35,509 bases of DNA from an uncultured Gammaproteobacteria bacterium (GCA_903938575.1 CAJADV010000208.1:1-35509); one strand, 5' to 3'; positions 22,501 to 32,299 are shown, counted from the first letter of the stretch. The notes: generated from the sequence alone by a model not told the origin. Numbers and translations are program-made.

Positions 22501-23256
22501 TCAGGCCTGATCGGCGGAAGAAAATTCCACTAATCGGGCCTCGATCCACGACTGCGCCTCGCGTGTGAGCGCTGCTGCGTCGGCCCCGGTGCTTGATAGA
22601 GGTGCGGAAATCGCCACGTTGATGGTGCCGGGGAATTTGATCAGCCTGCGTCCGGGCCAGCACTTGCCGGCGTCGTGCGCCACGCAGAGGATCTCGACGC
22701 CGCCGCGAATCGCGAGTTGCGCGGCTCCCCGCGTGAAACGGATTGCCTGGCCACTTTCCACTCGCGTGCCTTCCGGGAAAACCAGCACGCTGTTTCCCTG
22801 GCCCAGGCGAGCCGCACCCTGCTCCACCAGTTGTTTGAGCGCTGCGCGTGGGTTGTCGCGGGCGATGGCGATAGGCCGCAGCAGCCGCAACGCCCATCCG
22901 AAAAAAGGAATCGAGAGCAGTTCCTTTTTCAGCAGGATGCAAACCTGCGGAAAAAGCGTTATCAGGAAAATCGTCTCCCAACTGCTTTGATGATTTGACA
23001 CCACCACGCAAGGCCTGCCACTCAGGTTCTCGAGTCCCTGTATCCGATAATGAATGCCGCAAGCCACCCGCGCCCAGCGAATCGCAAAACGGTTCCAGGC
23101 CACCATCATCCGGTAGCGCCGCGGGTAATCAGCGAAGGGTGCAATCGCAAACATGAACATGCAATGCAAGCACACGCTCAAGCCGTAGCCCGTGTAGAAA
23201 ATCACTGAGCGCAGCGCTGCCGCCAGCTGCTGCAGTGGCCCCCGCTCAGCCTTCAT
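22501..23256 (-). CDS. plsC: 1-acyl-sn-glycerol-3-phosphate acyltransferase
   Basis: Membrane acyltransferase making phosphatidic acid from lysophosphatidic acid (251 aa). An N-terminal hydrophobic segment covers about 17-40. The catalytic box is NHQSSWE (88-94), an HX4E form of the HX4D motif seen in many proteobacterial PlsC proteins; the substrate box FPEGTR is at 160-165. The open frame continues 42 codons further upstream, but that part overlaps gmhB out of frame, so ATG 23256 (MKAERGPLQQ) is chosen; it overlaps the gmhB remnant by 11 nt. Same position as PA0005 (lptA) in Pseudomonas. Confidence 0.92.
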   Translation of the reverse strand: MKAERGPLQQLAAALRSVIFYTGYGLSVCLHCMFMFAIAPFADYPRRYRMMVAWNRFAIRWARVACGIHYRIQGLENLSGRPCVVVSNHQSSWETIFLITLFPQVCILLKKELLSIPFFGWALRLLRPIAIARDNPRAALKQLVEQGAARLGQGNSVLVFPEGTRVESGQAIRFTRGAAQLAIRGGVEILCVAHDAGKCWPGRRLIKFPGTINVAISAPLSSTGADAAALTREAQSWIEARLVEFSSADQA

Positions 23257-23446
23257 GGGCCAGTGCCTCTGCAACCCCAGCCAGCCCCGACTGCTTGGTG
23301 GCGACAACGATCCCGAAACCCAGATTGCAGAGTCTGGCGATGGCGTTGATGCTACCCGGCAGGGGCCTCCACTCATCCGCACTGCGGATGAAGCTCGGAG
23401 AATCCTCGTTCATCACGCCACCGCGATCGAGGATAGAAAATTTCAT
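23246..23446 (-). pseudogene. gmhB: internally deleted gmhB (heptose-bisphosphate phosphatase remnant)
   Basis: The 66-codon frame starts [19 protein letters not shown] and continues DEWRPLPGSINAIARL and VVATKQSGLA, which is the N-terminus of D,D-heptose 1,7-bisphosphate phosphatase (normally about 180 aa). It then jumps to GVAEALAHEG and stops, resembling only the end of the family's C-terminal helix. So roughly 110 central codons appear deleted in frame, including the zinc loop and motifs III/IV. Asp of the DxD pair is Gly9 (D7 is kept), and the TNQSG motif reads TKQSG (K51). Start overlaps the glyS stop by one base. Gene order matches Pseudomonas glyS-gmhB-plsC. A functional short protein is unlikely. 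Confidence 0.8.
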
Positions 23447-25521
23447 CAGCTGACGGCCAGCGCCGAGATATCCGCGACAGCGAGAAAAGCGTGGCGCAGT
23501 CGCGACAGCAGCGCGATCCGGTTGGCGCGCAGCGCAGGATCCTCGCTCATCACGAGAACCCGCTCGAAAAAGGCGTCAACGGGCGTACGCAGGCTGGCCA
23601 GGGCGAGGAGCGTGCCGGTGTAGTCGCCCTCGGCAAGCAATGGCGCTGATACCGCCAGCGCAGACTCCAGCGCGGTGAAGAGATCTCCCTCCGCTGCATC
23701 CTCAAAGAGCGCCGGATCGATATCCACGGGGGCGCTGTCATCGCGCTTCTGCAGAATATTGGCAACCCGCTTGTTGGCTGCCGCAAGCGCCGCCGCTTCC
23801 GGCAGCGCTGAAAACGCTGATACGGCGCGGACCCGACGATCGAAGTCGAGCGGTGCCGTCACACCGCGCGCCTGAACCGCCGTCACGCACTCGATGCGAA
23901 CACCCGCCTCTGTGTACCACGCACGGAATCTCTCGAGCATGTAGTCGCGCACACTGCCTACAACGGTAGCCGCCTGCGGCAGCGCGCCGTGTGCAGCAGC
24001 CGCACGCTCAAGTAGCGGCACCAGATCCAACGGCAACCCGCCCTCGACGATTATTCGCAGCACACCAAGTGCCGAGCGGCGCAGCGCGAAGGGGTCCTTG
24101 GAGCCGGTGGGGGGCTGCCCGATACCGAAAATTCCCACCAGCGTATCCACGCGGTCGGCGATCGCGAGCGCGGCTCCCGCGGCGCTCTGCGGCAGCGCGC
24201 CACCGGACTGCCGTGGCAGATACTGCTCGAGCAGGGCTTGTGCCACCGCCGGAGACTCACCGTCGTTAAGCGCGTAATAGCGTCCCATCGTGCCCTGCAG
24301 TTCGTCGAACTCCAGCACCATCTCGGATACGAGATCTGACTTCGACAGCTCACCGGCCCGCCGGCAGTCCGCCACATTCGCGCCCAACACATCGGCAACG
24401 AAGGCGGCCAGTCCGGCCACGCGCTCGGTCTTGTCCCACACCGAGCCGAGCTCCGTCTGGAACACCACGCTGCGCAGACGCTCGCGCCGTGACGCGAGCG
24501 TGCTGAGTTTGTCCTGCGCGAAAAAAAATGCGGCATCCGCAAGTCGCGGCCTGATCACCCGTTGATTGCCGGCGATCACCTGCGAGGGATCCGTGCTCTC
24601 GATGTTTGCGACGGTGACGAAACACGGCAGCAATGCACCGCTGGCATCGCGCACCGGAAAGAATTTCTGATGGCCCTTCATGGAAGACACCAGCGCCTCG
24701 GCGGGTACATCAAGGAAGCGCTCCTCGAATCGCCCGGCCAGCGCGCAGGGCCACTCCACGAGGCTGGTGACCTCCTCAACAAGGGCCTCGTCCAGTTCGG
24801 CTATGCCACCTGCGGACTTCGCTGCTTGCTCTACCTGTGCCGCGACGATCGCACGACGCTCTTCGTGATCGGCGATCACGAAGCCGCGCTGACGAAGCGC
24901 ATCAACGTAGTTACTCGCGTTCTCGAGGCTGATACGCGCCTCGCCGTGAACGCGATGACCACGCGTCACGCGCCCCGCCTCGAGGCCCATCACCGTACCG
25001 CTCACGACAGTGCTTCCATGCAGCAGCACCACCCAGTGCACGGGGCGTACGAATTCCGCCCGGCGCCCGCCCCAGCGCATGCGCTTGGCGATGGGCAGTG
25101 CGCCGAGTGCGGCCTCGACGATCCCCGGAAGAAGGGCGTCGGATGGCCTTCCCGGCACGGTCTGCCGGAACGCGAGCCGCTCTCCCTTGTCGCCCTGCGC
25201 ACGGCCAAGCGCCGAGACCTCCACGCCGCATCCGCGCGCAAAACCAAGTGCCGCGCCCGTGGGCTTGCCGCTGGCATCGAAGGCTGCGGCGAGCTGCGGT
25301 CCGAGCTTCTCGATCAGGGCGTCTTCCTGCAACACGGCAACGTTGTCGATCAGTACGGCCAGGCGCCGTGGTGCCGCGAACCAGCGGGCGTCACCATGGG
25401 TGATGCGCTGTTCGGTGAGTCTTGCGCAGAGCTCGCTGCGCAGTGCCTCGCCCAGTGCGCGCAGGCTTCCCGGCGGTAGCTCCTCGGTGCCCAATTCAAA
25501 AAGCAGGTGCTGTGCGCTCAT
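23446..25521 (-). CDS. glyS: glycyl-tRNA synthetase beta subunit
   Basis: Beta subunit of the alpha2beta2 bacterial glycyl-tRNA synthetase (691 aa; E. coli 689). It opens [20 protein letters not shown], the family signature. Mid-protein segments [19 protein letters not shown] and [13 protein letters not shown] are also typical. The C-terminal anticodon-binding-like domain (about 580-691) is present. Start overlaps the glyQ stop (ATGA); its stop overlaps the gmhB remnant start (TGATG), so the run is a tightly coupled operon. Confidence 0.98.
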   Translation of the reverse strand: MSAQHLLFELGTEELPPGSLRALGEALRSELCARLTEQRITHGDARWFAAPRRLAVLIDNVAVLQEDALIEKLGPQLAAAFDASGKPTGAALGFARGCGVEVSALGRAQGDKGERLAFRQTVPGRPSDALLPGIVEAALGALPIAKRMRWGGRRAEFVRPVHWVVLLHGSTVVSGTVMGLEAGRVTRGHRVHGEARISLENASNYVDALRQRGFVIADHEERRAIVAAQVEQAAKSAGGIAELDEALVEEVTSLVEWPCALAGRFEERFLDVPAEALVSSMKGHQKFFPVRDASGALLPCFVTVANIESTDPSQVIAGNQRVIRPRLADAAFFFAQDKLSTLASRRERLRSVVFQTELGSVWDKTERVAGLAAFVADVLGANVADCRRAGELSKSDLVSEMVLEFDELQGTMGRYYALNDGESPAVAQALLEQYLPRQSGGALPQSAAGAALAIADRVDTLVGIFGIGQPPTGSKDPFALRRSALGVLRIIVEGGLPLDLVPLLERAAAAHGALPQAATVVGSVRDYMLERFRAWYTEAGVRIECVTAVQARGVTAPLDFDRRVRAVSAFSALPEAAALAAANKRVANILQKRDDSAPVDIDPALFEDAAEGDLFTALESALAVSAPLLAEGDYTGTLLALASLRTPVDAFFERVLVMSEDPALRANRIALLSRLRHAFLAVADISALAVS

Positions 25522-26471
25522 GCGCGCTCCTCTGCCGCAGCCAGCAGCTCGTTGCGCAAGGCCTCGCTGGCCATCGGAAAGCCGAGCGATTTGCGTTTAC
25601 CGTAATAACTTTGCGCCACGGCCCGGGCGAGCGTGCGCACGCGCAAGATGTATCGCTGGCGCTCGGTGACGGAGATGGCCTGGCGCGCGTCCAGCAAGTT
25701 GAAGGTGTGGGAGGCTTTGAGCACTTGCTCGTAGGCGGGCAGTGGCAGCTCTCGCTCGATCAGGCGCTGGCATTCGCTCTCGTGCTTCTCGAAGCAGCTG
25801 AAGAGCCACGCCACGTCGGCTTCCTCGAAGTTGTAGCGCGACATCTCCACTTCGTTCTGGTGGAATACATCACGGTAGCTGACCGGACCTTGCGGCCCGT
25901 TTGCCCAGACCAGGTCGTACAGGCTGTCGACCCCTTGCAGATACATGGCGATGCGCTCGATGCCGTAGGTGATCTCGCCCGTCACCGGGTAGCACTCGAG
26001 GCCCCCCGCCTGCTGGAAATACGTGAACTGGGTGACTTCCATGCCGTTCAGCCACACTTCCCAGCCGAGCCCCCACGCGCCCAGGGTGGGTGACTCCCAG
26101 TTGTCCTCGACGAAGCGGATGTCGTGCACCGCGGGGTCGATGCCAAGCTGGCGCAAGGACTCTATGAAGAGATCCTGGAAATCATCGGGCGAGGGTTTCA
26201 TCACTACCTGGAACTGGTAGTAGTGCTGAAGGCGATTCGGGTTTTCGCCATAGCGGCCGTCCTTGGGGCGGCGCGACGGCTGCACATACGCGGCGTTCCA
26301 GGTTTCCGGCCCGATCGCGCGGAGGAAGGTCGCCGGGTGCATCGTGCCGGCACCGACTTCCATGTCGAGAGGTTGCAGGATCACGCAGCCCTCGCGGGCC
26401 CAGAACTGCTGCAGCCGCAGGATGAGTTCCTGAAAGGTTTCGGGGGCAGAAGGGGGCGCGGGTGTGCTCAT
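25518..26471 (-). CDS. glyQ: glycyl-tRNA synthetase alpha subunit
   Basis: Catalytic alpha subunit (317 aa; E. coli 303) with the class II synthetase fold. [20 protein letters not shown] opens the conserved domain, followed by [20 protein letters not shown], the hallmark block, and [19 protein letters not shown]. The C-terminal helices end in the basic [11 protein letters not shown] region. ATG at 26471 is preceded by a GGAGG-like stretch (CCCTCCG on the complement is the promoter-side sequence). First of glyQ-glyS-(gmhB)-plsC. Confidence 0.98.
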   Translation of the reverse strand: MSTPAPPSAPETFQELILRLQQFWAREGCVILQPLDMEVGAGTMHPATFLRAIGPETWNAAYVQPSRRPKDGRYGENPNRLQHYYQFQVVMKPSPDDFQDLFIESLRQLGIDPAVHDIRFVEDNWESPTLGAWGLGWEVWLNGMEVTQFTYFQQAGGLECYPVTGEITYGIERIAMYLQGVDSLYDLVWANGPQGPVSYRDVFHQNEVEMSRYNFEEADVAWLFSCFEKHESECQRLIERELPLPAYEQVLKASHTFNLLDARQAISVTERQRYILRVRTLARAVAQSYYGKRKSLGFPMASEALRNELLAAAEERA

Positions 26472-26505
26472 CGGAGGGCGTCGATGCCGGATTTTGAGGC
26501 CGCCT

Positions 26506-26511
26506 AGTATA
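26506..26511 (-). promoter_or_regulatory. possible -10 element upstream of glyQ
   Basis: TATACT on the minus strand, 35 nt upstream of the glyQ ATG, in the 78-bp gap between rsmB and glyQ. No convincing -35 is seen at 16-18 bp, so this could be a weak or activator-dependent promoter; glyQS may instead be read through from rsmB. Confidence 0.35.
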
Positions 26512-26549
26512 GGCGAAGGCGCGCTGTGGCCGGTGCCGCCGCGGGGCTC

Positions 26550-27845
26550 TCAATACGGGGGTTTTTGCAGCAGCGCGTAGAAGAATCCGTCGTTCCCGCC
26601 AGGCTGCGGCAGAAGCTGTCGCCCGTGCACGCGAGGCATGCCCCAAGGGGCCTCGATTGCGCATTCGCGGGCATCCGGCGTGGCAGACAGGAATGCGCTT
26701 ATGGTCCCTTCGTTCTCCTCGGGGAGTACGGAGCAGGTCGCATAGAGCAGCCTTCCGCCGGGCTTGAGCAGCGGCCACAGCGCGCTGAGAATCTGGCGTT
26801 GCAGCACGGCCGAGGCGTGGACCTGCCCGGGTGTGCGCAGCAGCTTGATGTCTGGATGGCGTCTGATCACGCCGGTTCCGGAACAAGGCGCGTCGACCAG
26901 CATGGCATCGAAGGCTTGGCCATCCCACCAGCTGTCAGGGGCGGTCGCGTCCCCCTCGAGCAGCGTGGCTTCCAGCGCCAGCCGCGTGAGATTCTCCTGC
27001 ACCCGCTGCAGCCGCTGTGGCTGTGCATCCAGAGCCACAAGATGGATTCCAGCGCAGCGCTCGAGCAGGTGGCAGGCTTTGCCCCCCGGTGCCGCGCAGG
27101 CGTCCAGGATGCGCTCCCCGGGCTGTGGCGCCAGTAGCGTCGCTGCAAGTTGTGCCGCCTCGTCTTGCACGCTCACCTCGCCGCTCTGGAAGCCCGGCAG
27201 CTCCGCCACGTCCACCGCGCGCTCCAGTACCACGCCCTCTGGCGTGAGCGCACTCGGGTGACAGGCAAGTCCGGCGTCGCTTGCCAGTTCGAGCCAGCGC
27301 TGGCGGTTTCCGCGCATAGCGTTCACCCGCAGGCTGAGCGGACCCGGCTGGTTGTTAGCGGCGAGTACTGATTCGGCGTGCGCGGGCCATGCTGTCTCGA
27401 TGGCCGCGAGCAGCCACTGCGGATGCGACAGCTGTTGCCAGCGCAACAGGCGATGCTCCAGTTCCGCCGCGCGCGTCTGGTAGCCGCGCAGCACCGCGTT
27501 GACCAGCCCGCGCGCCCATGCCTTGCGCAGTCCGGCGCAGGCGGCAACGGTTTCACCGACGGCGGCGTGATCCGGGACCCGCATGTGGCGCATCTGGTAA
27601 ATGCCGAGCAGAAGCAGCGCCTGCACGTCTGCATCTCGAGACTTCAGGGGTTTCTGGAGCAGCGGGCTCAGCAGTCCCTCGAGTTCCTGGTAGCGGCGGC
27701 AGACACCAAAGCACAGCTCGCGCAGCAGCGCCCGCTCGCGCACAGCCGCTTTGGCGGAGGCGCGGCGCAGGCCTTCGTCTAGCGTGGACTCACCGAGCAG
27801 CACCGGTGCCAGCGCCCGGGCAGCGAGTAGCCTCACCCCGCTCAT
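26550..27845 (-). CDS. rsmB: 16S rRNA (cytosine967-C5)-methyltransferase
   Basis: SAM-dependent m5C methyltransferase of 16S rRNA (RsmB/Sun, 431 aa; E. coli 429). An N-terminal NusB-like RNA-binding domain covers about 1-140. The SAM site is LDACAAPGGKACHLLE near 248-263. The two catalytic cysteines are C321 in DAPCSGTG and C371 in YATCSVLPEENEG. The open frame extends 39 codons upstream, but ATG 27845 overlaps the fmt stop in an ATGA and starts the family sequence (MSGVRLLAARALAPVL). Confidence 0.97.
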   Translation of the reverse strand: MSGVRLLAARALAPVLLGESTLDEGLRRASAKAAVRERALLRELCFGVCRRYQELEGLLSPLLQKPLKSRDADVQALLLLGIYQMRHMRVPDHAAVGETVAACAGLRKAWARGLVNAVLRGYQTRAAELEHRLLRWQQLSHPQWLLAAIETAWPAHAESVLAANNQPGPLSLRVNAMRGNRQRWLELASDAGLACHPSALTPEGVVLERAVDVAELPGFQSGEVSVQDEAAQLAATLLAPQPGERILDACAAPGGKACHLLERCAGIHLVALDAQPQRLQRVQENLTRLALEATLLEGDATAPDSWWDGQAFDAMLVDAPCSGTGVIRRHPDIKLLRTPGQVHASAVLQRQILSALWPLLKPGGRLLYATCSVLPEENEGTISAFLSATPDARECAIEAPWGMPRVHGRQLLPQPGGNDGFFYALLQKPPY

Positions 27846-28807
27846 CCGAGACGGCTTCCCGGTGTGAACAGTCGCGCGCGTCCGTTCAAGAGTTGTGCAG
27901 CCGTCATCGCTTTGCCGCCACTCAATTGCAGCTCCGTCAGAAGTAGCGCGCCCTCGCCGCAAGCCACCAGGATGCCGGCGGCATCCGCCTGCAAAACCTC
28001 ACCGGCCGCGCCACTGCTGGCGTGGATCACGGGCAGGGCCATCCATACGCGGAGCATTTCGCCGGCGGCCGTGGTCTGGCAGACATTTCCGGGATTGAAA
28101 GCGCGCACCTGTCGCGCGAGCGCGGAGGCAGGTTTTTCCCAGTCGAGCAGGGACTCCTCACGCCGCAGCTTTGCGGCATAGATCGCCAGCGTGTCGTCCT
28201 GCGCGGTGCCGGTTAGCGTCGCGTTCAGAATGCCGGGCAATGCTGCCAGCAAGGCCTTCGCGCCGAGATCCTGCAGGCGATCGCGGAGGCTGCCGCCGGT
28301 ATCGGTGCCCAGGATCGCGCACTCGCGGCGCAGCAGGATGGCGCCGGTATCGAGGCCTGCGTCCATCTGCATGATGGTGATGCCCGTTGTGGTGTCGCCG
28401 GCCTCGATGGCACGCTCGATCGGTGCGGCACCGCGCCAGCGCGGCAACAGGGACGCGTGCACATTCACGCAGCCCAGCCGCGGCATCGCCAGCACCGCCG
28501 CGGGCAGGATCAGCCCATAGGCCGCAACGATCATCAGTGTGGGCTGCAGTGCGGCGAGCTCGGCCTGGGCCGCCGGTTCACGAAGCGAGAGCGGCTGCAG
28601 CACGGGCAGGTCATGTGCCAGCGCCAGTTCCTTCACCGGCGAGGGCTTCAGATTGCGGCCGCGACCAGCGGGTCGATCGGGTTGGGTATACACCGCCACG
28701 ATCTGCAGGCCCTCGGCCAGCAGGGCGGCCAGACTCGCGGCGGCAAATTCCGGTGTGCCCGCGAATACGATGCGGGGCGATGATGCAGTCGTTAGGGGCT
28801 GGGGCAC
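27842..28807 (-). CDS. fmt: methionyl-tRNA formyltransferase
   Basis: Formylates initiator Met-tRNA using 10-formyl-tetrahydrofolate (321 aa; E. coli 315). RIVFAGTPEFAAASL starts the conserved domain at residue 12. The catalytic block is VNVHASLLPRWRGAAPIERA (HxSLLP, about 110-129). The C-terminal OB-like tRNA-binding domain (about 210-321) is complete. The start is a GTG at 28805-28807, the only start codon before the conserved region, 4 nt after the def stop. It ends in an ATGA overlap with rsmB. Confidence 0.97.
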   Translation of the reverse strand: MPQPLTTASSPRIVFAGTPEFAAASLAALLAEGLQIVAVYTQPDRPAGRGRNLKPSPVKELALAHDLPVLQPLSLREPAAQAELAALQPTLMIVAAYGLILPAAVLAMPRLGCVNVHASLLPRWRGAAPIERAIEAGDTTTGITIMQMDAGLDTGAILLRRECAILGTDTGGSLRDRLQDLGAKALLAALPGILNATLTGTAQDDTLAIYAAKLRREESLLDWEKPASALARQVRAFNPGNVCQTTAAGEMLRVWMALPVIHASSGAAGEVLQADAAGILVACGEGALLLTELQLSGGKAMTAAQLLNGRARLFTPGSRLG

Positions 28808-28811
28808 TGGG

Positions 28812-29318
28812 TCAGGCGGGCTGCCGGTGCTGTTTTTCCAGCTTGCTGCGGATGCGCTGGCGCTTCAGCACCGAGATGTAATCGACAAAGAGTTTACCGT
28901 TCAGGTGGTCGAGTTCGTGCTGGATGCACACGGCGAGCAGGCCCTCCGGGCGTAACTCGAAGGCCTTGCCACGCCGGTCCTGGGCCCGCACGAGGATGTG
29001 TTCGGGGCGGATGACCGGCTCGTAGAAGCCCGGCACCGACAGACAGCCCTCCCGCCCCTCGTGCATGCCACCATCGAGCACCGTGATCTCGGGATTTGCA
29101 AACACCAGCGGATCGTTGCGATCTTCCGAGGTGTCGATCACGACCAGACGCTTGTGGACATCGACTTGCGTGGCCGCCAGGCCAACGCCGTCGGCCTCGT
29201 ACAGGGTTTCGATCATGTCGTCGATCAGCCGCGAAAGCTGGGCGTCAAAGTCCGTGACGGGCTTGGCAATGGTCCGCAGCCGCGGGTCGGGGAACTCGAG
29301 AATTTTCAAAAGGGCCAT
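28812..29318 (-). CDS. def: peptide deformylase
   Basis: Metalloenzyme removing the formyl group from nascent proteins (168 aa; E. coli 169). All three motifs are present: GVGLAATQ (44-51), EGCLS (90-94) and QHELDHLNG (133-141). The metal ligands are C92, H134 and H138, with E135 as catalytic base. First gene of def-fmt-rsmB, divergent from the LysM protein gene. A -10-like element lies 66-71 nt upstream (29384-29389). Confidence 0.98.
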   Translation of the reverse strand: MALLKILEFPDPRLRTIAKPVTDFDAQLSRLIDDMIETLYEADGVGLAATQVDVHKRLVVIDTSEDRNDPLVFANPEITVLDGGMHEGREGCLSVPGFYEPVIRPEHILVRAQDRRGKAFELRPEGLLAVCIQHELDHLNGKLFVDYISVLKRQRIRSKLEKQHRQPA

Positions 29319-29383
29319 GCGGTCGACCTGATTCGGTGCAGTTCGGCAAACAGCTGCCGATACTCAATGAGCGGGATGGACGC

Positions 29384-29389
29384 AGTATA
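29384..29389 (-). promoter_or_regulatory. candidate -10 of the def operon
   Basis: TATACT preceded by TT on the minus strand (TTTATACT) in the def/LysM divergent gap. RNA would start near 29377, leaving about 59 nt before the def ATG. The -35 is poor at 16-17 bp. Confidence 0.45.
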
Positions 29390-29445
29390 AACCGCCCAAA
29401 CGGATCCAGAAGATGCCTGCTATACGCAATTTCCCCGGCTTTGGC

Positions 29446-29451
29446 TACACT
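29446..29451 (+). promoter_or_regulatory. candidate -10 of the LysM protein gene
   Basis: TACACT on the plus strand in the divergent gap, 54 nt before the ATG at 29505. No good -35 is evident, so this is tentative. Confidence 0.35.
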
Positions 29452-29504
29452 CTGCCAAACCCGTCTCCCCGTCGGTGGGCCAGCCCCTGCGAAAGGACAT
29501 CGTG

Positions 29505-30530
29505 ATGAGAAAAACCTTGCTTGGCGTGTTGGCTGGCGCGTTATTGGCAATGGGCGTGATGGCAGAGAACATCGCGCTCCGCGAGGGTCATCCTGACGAG
29601 TACGTGGTGGCGCAGGGCGACACCTTGTGGGACATCTCGGGCCGTTTCCTCGAAAAGCCCTGGTTGTGGCCGCAGATCTGGCAGGCCAACCCGCAGATCG
29701 CCAACCCTGATCTCATTTACCCCGGTGATCGCATCACGCTGGTCTTTGTTGGCGGTGAGCCGCGTCTCATGCTCAATCGCGGCGCCGGCGGCACGGTCAA
29801 ACTGAGCCCGGAAGTGCGCTCCACCGCCATGACCGACGCCATCCCCACCATCCCGCTCGAGAGTATCAACGCCTTCCTGTCCCGCAGCCGGGTCGTTGAG
29901 GACGGTGAGCTGGATGCCGCAGCGTATGTGGTTGCAGGCGCGTCCCGCCACGTGATTTCCGGTGCGGGAGACCAGATGCACGCGCGCGGTGCCCTGCCTG
30001 AAGGCGATAGCAACTTCGGTGTATTCCGCGACGGTGGCGTCATCGCCGACCCGGAAACCAAGGAAGTCCTCGGTCACCTGGCCCGGGAGATAGGCGCTGC
30101 GCGCATCGTGGATACGGAAGGCGACATCTCGACGTTCTCCGTGAACCGTAGCCGTGAGGAGATCCGCAGCGGCGACAGACTGCTTCCGGTGGTCGAGCAG
30201 AAGATCACCGCAACTTTCTTCCCGAGCGCACCGGATTCCGAGGTGTCGGGCGTCATCCTGGCGGTCGAAAATGGCGTCAACCAGATCGGCGCCCTCGACG
30301 TGGTGGTCATCAACCGTGGTTCCCGCGAAGGGCTGGGCGACGGCAACGTCCTCGCCATCAGCAAGCGCGGCGAACTCGCGCGCGATCCCGTGACGGGCAA
30401 GTCCTTGCAGATGCCGGATTCCCGCGCAGGCCTGCTGATGGTGTTCCGCACCTTCGAGAAACTGAGCTTTGCGATTGTGCTCGAATCCACCCAGCCCCTG
30501 GCAGTGCTCGACAAGGTCGGCAATCCCTGA
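29505..30530 (+). CDS. secreted LysM-domain protein
   Basis: 341-aa exported protein. A signal peptide covers residues 1-20 (MRKTLLGVLAGALLAMGVMA, cleavage before ENIAL). A LysM peptidoglycan-binding domain covers about 31-80, with VVAQGDTLWDISGRF and NPDLIYPGDRI as its ends. The rest (about 90-341) is a beta-rich region without recognisable catalytic residues. It matches PA0020-type LysM proteins found next to dprA in Pseudomonas. The frame could start 10 codons earlier at GTG, but ATG 29505 follows AAAGGAC and gives a proper signal peptide. Function is presumably cell-wall binding; precise role unknown. Confidence 0.9.
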   Translation: MRKTLLGVLAGALLAMGVMAENIALREGHPDEYVVAQGDTLWDISGRFLEKPWLWPQIWQANPQIANPDLIYPGDRITLVFVGGEPRLMLNRGAGGTVKLSPEVRSTAMTDAIPTIPLESINAFLSRSRVVEDGELDAAAYVVAGASRHVISGAGDQMHARGALPEGDSNFGVFRDGGVIADPETKEVLGHLAREIGAARIVDTEGDISTFSVNRSREEIRSGDRLLPVVEQKITATFFPSAPDSEVSGVILAVENGVNQIGALDVVVINRGSREGLGDGNVLAISKRGELARDPVTGKSLQMPDSRAGLLMVFRTFEKLSFAIVLESTQPLAVLDKVGNP

Positions 30531-30536
30531 TTCCCC

Positions 30537-30561
30537 GCCGGCCTCTGGGGCCGGCTCATTT
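30537..30561 (+). terminator. candidate terminator after the LysM protein gene
   Basis: Perfect 7-bp GC stem (GCCGGCC / GGCCGGC) with a 5-nt loop, starting 6 nt after the stop codon and followed by TCATTT. Short T-run; termination would be partial, so dprA may be partly read through. Confidence 0.5.
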
Positions 30562-30609
30562 CCGGGCTGACAGGATGTCGGCCGTGATGCGCAAGGAGGC
30601 GCGAGTCGC

Positions 30610-31728
30610 ATGGATCCCGATGAGCTCACTGCAGCGCTCAGTCTGTTGGCACTGCCGCAGGCGGGCGCCGCAACCATCACCCGCCTTGTTGATGCGGCCG
30701 GCACTCCCCGTAAAGCCCTGCGCCTGCCGTTCGATCGCGTGCAGGCCCTGCGCCTGCGTCCAGCCACGCTTCAGGCCTATGTCGCATTAGGCGGATGCAT
30801 CAGCGCCGATGCTGCCCGACAACGGGATTGGCTGTTGGAGAACGAGGTGCAGGTGATCGCCCGCAGCGATCCGGAGTATCCGCCGTTACTCCGGGAGATA
30901 CCCCGCCCGCCCCCGTTCCTTTTTCTTCGCGGCTCGGCCGATCTGATCGGCCTGCCGCAGGTCGCCCTGGTCGGCAGTCGCAGCCCCACACCCGCGGGGC
31001 GGGAGTTTGCCGCCGAGCTGGCTGCAGATCTGGTGGGCTATGGGCTGGCGGTCAGCTCGGGTCTCGCCCGCGGCATCGATACCGCCGCCCACGCCGGCGT
31101 GCTGGCCGCGCGCGGTCGCACCGTGGCGGTCATGGGTACGGGTCCTGACCGTATCTATCCCGCAGCCAACCGCCAGCTCGCGCGCCGGATCCTCGATACC
31201 GGCGGCGTGCTGCTTACCGAGTACCCGCCCGGTGCGGCGCCCGACGCCGCGCACTTCCCGCAGCGCAATCGCATCATCAGCGGGCTTGGCCTGGGCGTAG
31301 TGGTGGTCGAGGCCGCCTTGCCGAGCGGCTCTCTGCTGAGCGCCCAGCACGCCGCTGAACAGGGCCGCGAGGTCATGGCCGTGCCGGGCCCCGTTCGCTC
31401 GGCCACCAGTCGCGGTTGCCATGAGCTGCTGCGCAACGGCGCGGCGCTCATAGAAACCGCCGAGGATGTGATACGGGCTCTCGGTGACCGCTTCAAGCCC
31501 TCCGCGCTGCCAGCCACCTGCACAGGAACGCCCACCCCGTTTGACGCTGCGGCTCTGGATGATGATGAACGCCGCATCTTCGAGGCGACTTCCATGGAGC
31601 CCTATTCCGTCGACCGGTTGGTGGAGAGGACCGGTCTCGGTGCGGCAAGGGTCAGTGCGGCGCTGGTCCGACTGGAGCTCGCGGGCCTTATCGAAACGAG
31701 CGCCGGCGGTGTCGCCCGCTTGCGCTGA
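30610..31728 (+). CDS. dprA: DNA-processing protein DprA
   Basis: Single-strand DNA-binding RecA loader for natural transformation (Smf, 372 aa). An N-terminal SAM-like helical part (about 1-70) is followed by the extended Rossmann DprA domain (about 95-300), with VGSRSPTPAGREFA, SSGLARGIDTAAHAG, GTGPDRIYPAANR and FPQRNRIISGL. The C-terminal winged-helix domain (about 315-372) ends LIETSAGGVARLR. ATG 30610 follows a strong AAGGAGG ribosome site. Presence alone does not show competence; DprA is widespread. Confidence 0.96.
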   Translation: MDPDELTAALSLLALPQAGAATITRLVDAAGTPRKALRLPFDRVQALRLRPATLQAYVALGGCISADAARQRDWLLENEVQVIARSDPEYPPLLREIPRPPPFLFLRGSADLIGLPQVALVGSRSPTPAGREFAAELAADLVGYGLAVSSGLARGIDTAAHAGVLAARGRTVAVMGTGPDRIYPAANRQLARRILDTGGVLLTEYPPGAAPDAAHFPQRNRIISGLGLGVVVVEAALPSGSLLSAQHAAEQGREVMAVPGPVRSATSRGCHELLRNGAALIETAEDVIRALGDRFKPSALPATCTGTPTPFDAAALDDDERRIFEATSMEPYSVDRLVERTGLGAARVSAALVRLELAGLIETSAGGVARLR

Positions 31729-31796
31729 TCCGGCACGCTTGCGCTCACTAAGGGCTTCCGCTAGTTTTCCGCCCCTTTCCAGCGTGAGTGCGTGCG

Positions 31797-32299
31797 ATGA
31801 CGCAAGTCTTTGTTGCTGTATTGATGGGTTCCGATTCCGACCTGCCCGTCATGGAGACGGCTATCAGCACGCTGCGCGAGCTGGGCATCCGGGTGGAGGC
31901 CAAGGTCACCTCGGCGCACCGCACCCCGGTCGCGACCCACGACTATGTAAAGGATGCCGAGAGCCGTGGCTGTGCCGTGTTCATTGCGGCCGCCGGGATG
32001 GCGGCTCACCTGGCGGGAGCGGTGGCGGCCAACACCCTTCGGCCGGTGATCGGTGTGCCGATCGCCAATTCCCTGGAGGGCTTGGACGCGCTGCTTTCCA
32101 CCGTCCAGATGCCCGGCGGCGTTCCGGTTGCCACCGTTGCCATCGGCAAAGCCGGCGCCAAGAACGCCGCCTACCTTGCCGCCCAGATGCTCGCGCTCTC
32201 GGACCCCGAACTGGCCAGGCGCCTTGTCGATGACCGCGCTGCCTCCGCCGCTGCGGTCGCGGCCAAAGACGCAGCCCTGCAGGAGAAGCTGGCCCGGGC

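Noticed and set aside
24562-25479. 305-codon plus-strand open frame opposite glyS
   Set aside because: Antisense shadow of glyS, which has its family signatures throughout.
29541-30767. 408-codon minus-strand open frame opposite the LysM protein gene
   Set aside because: The plus-strand gene has a signal peptide, LysM domain and ribosome site; the minus frame has none and extends into dprA.
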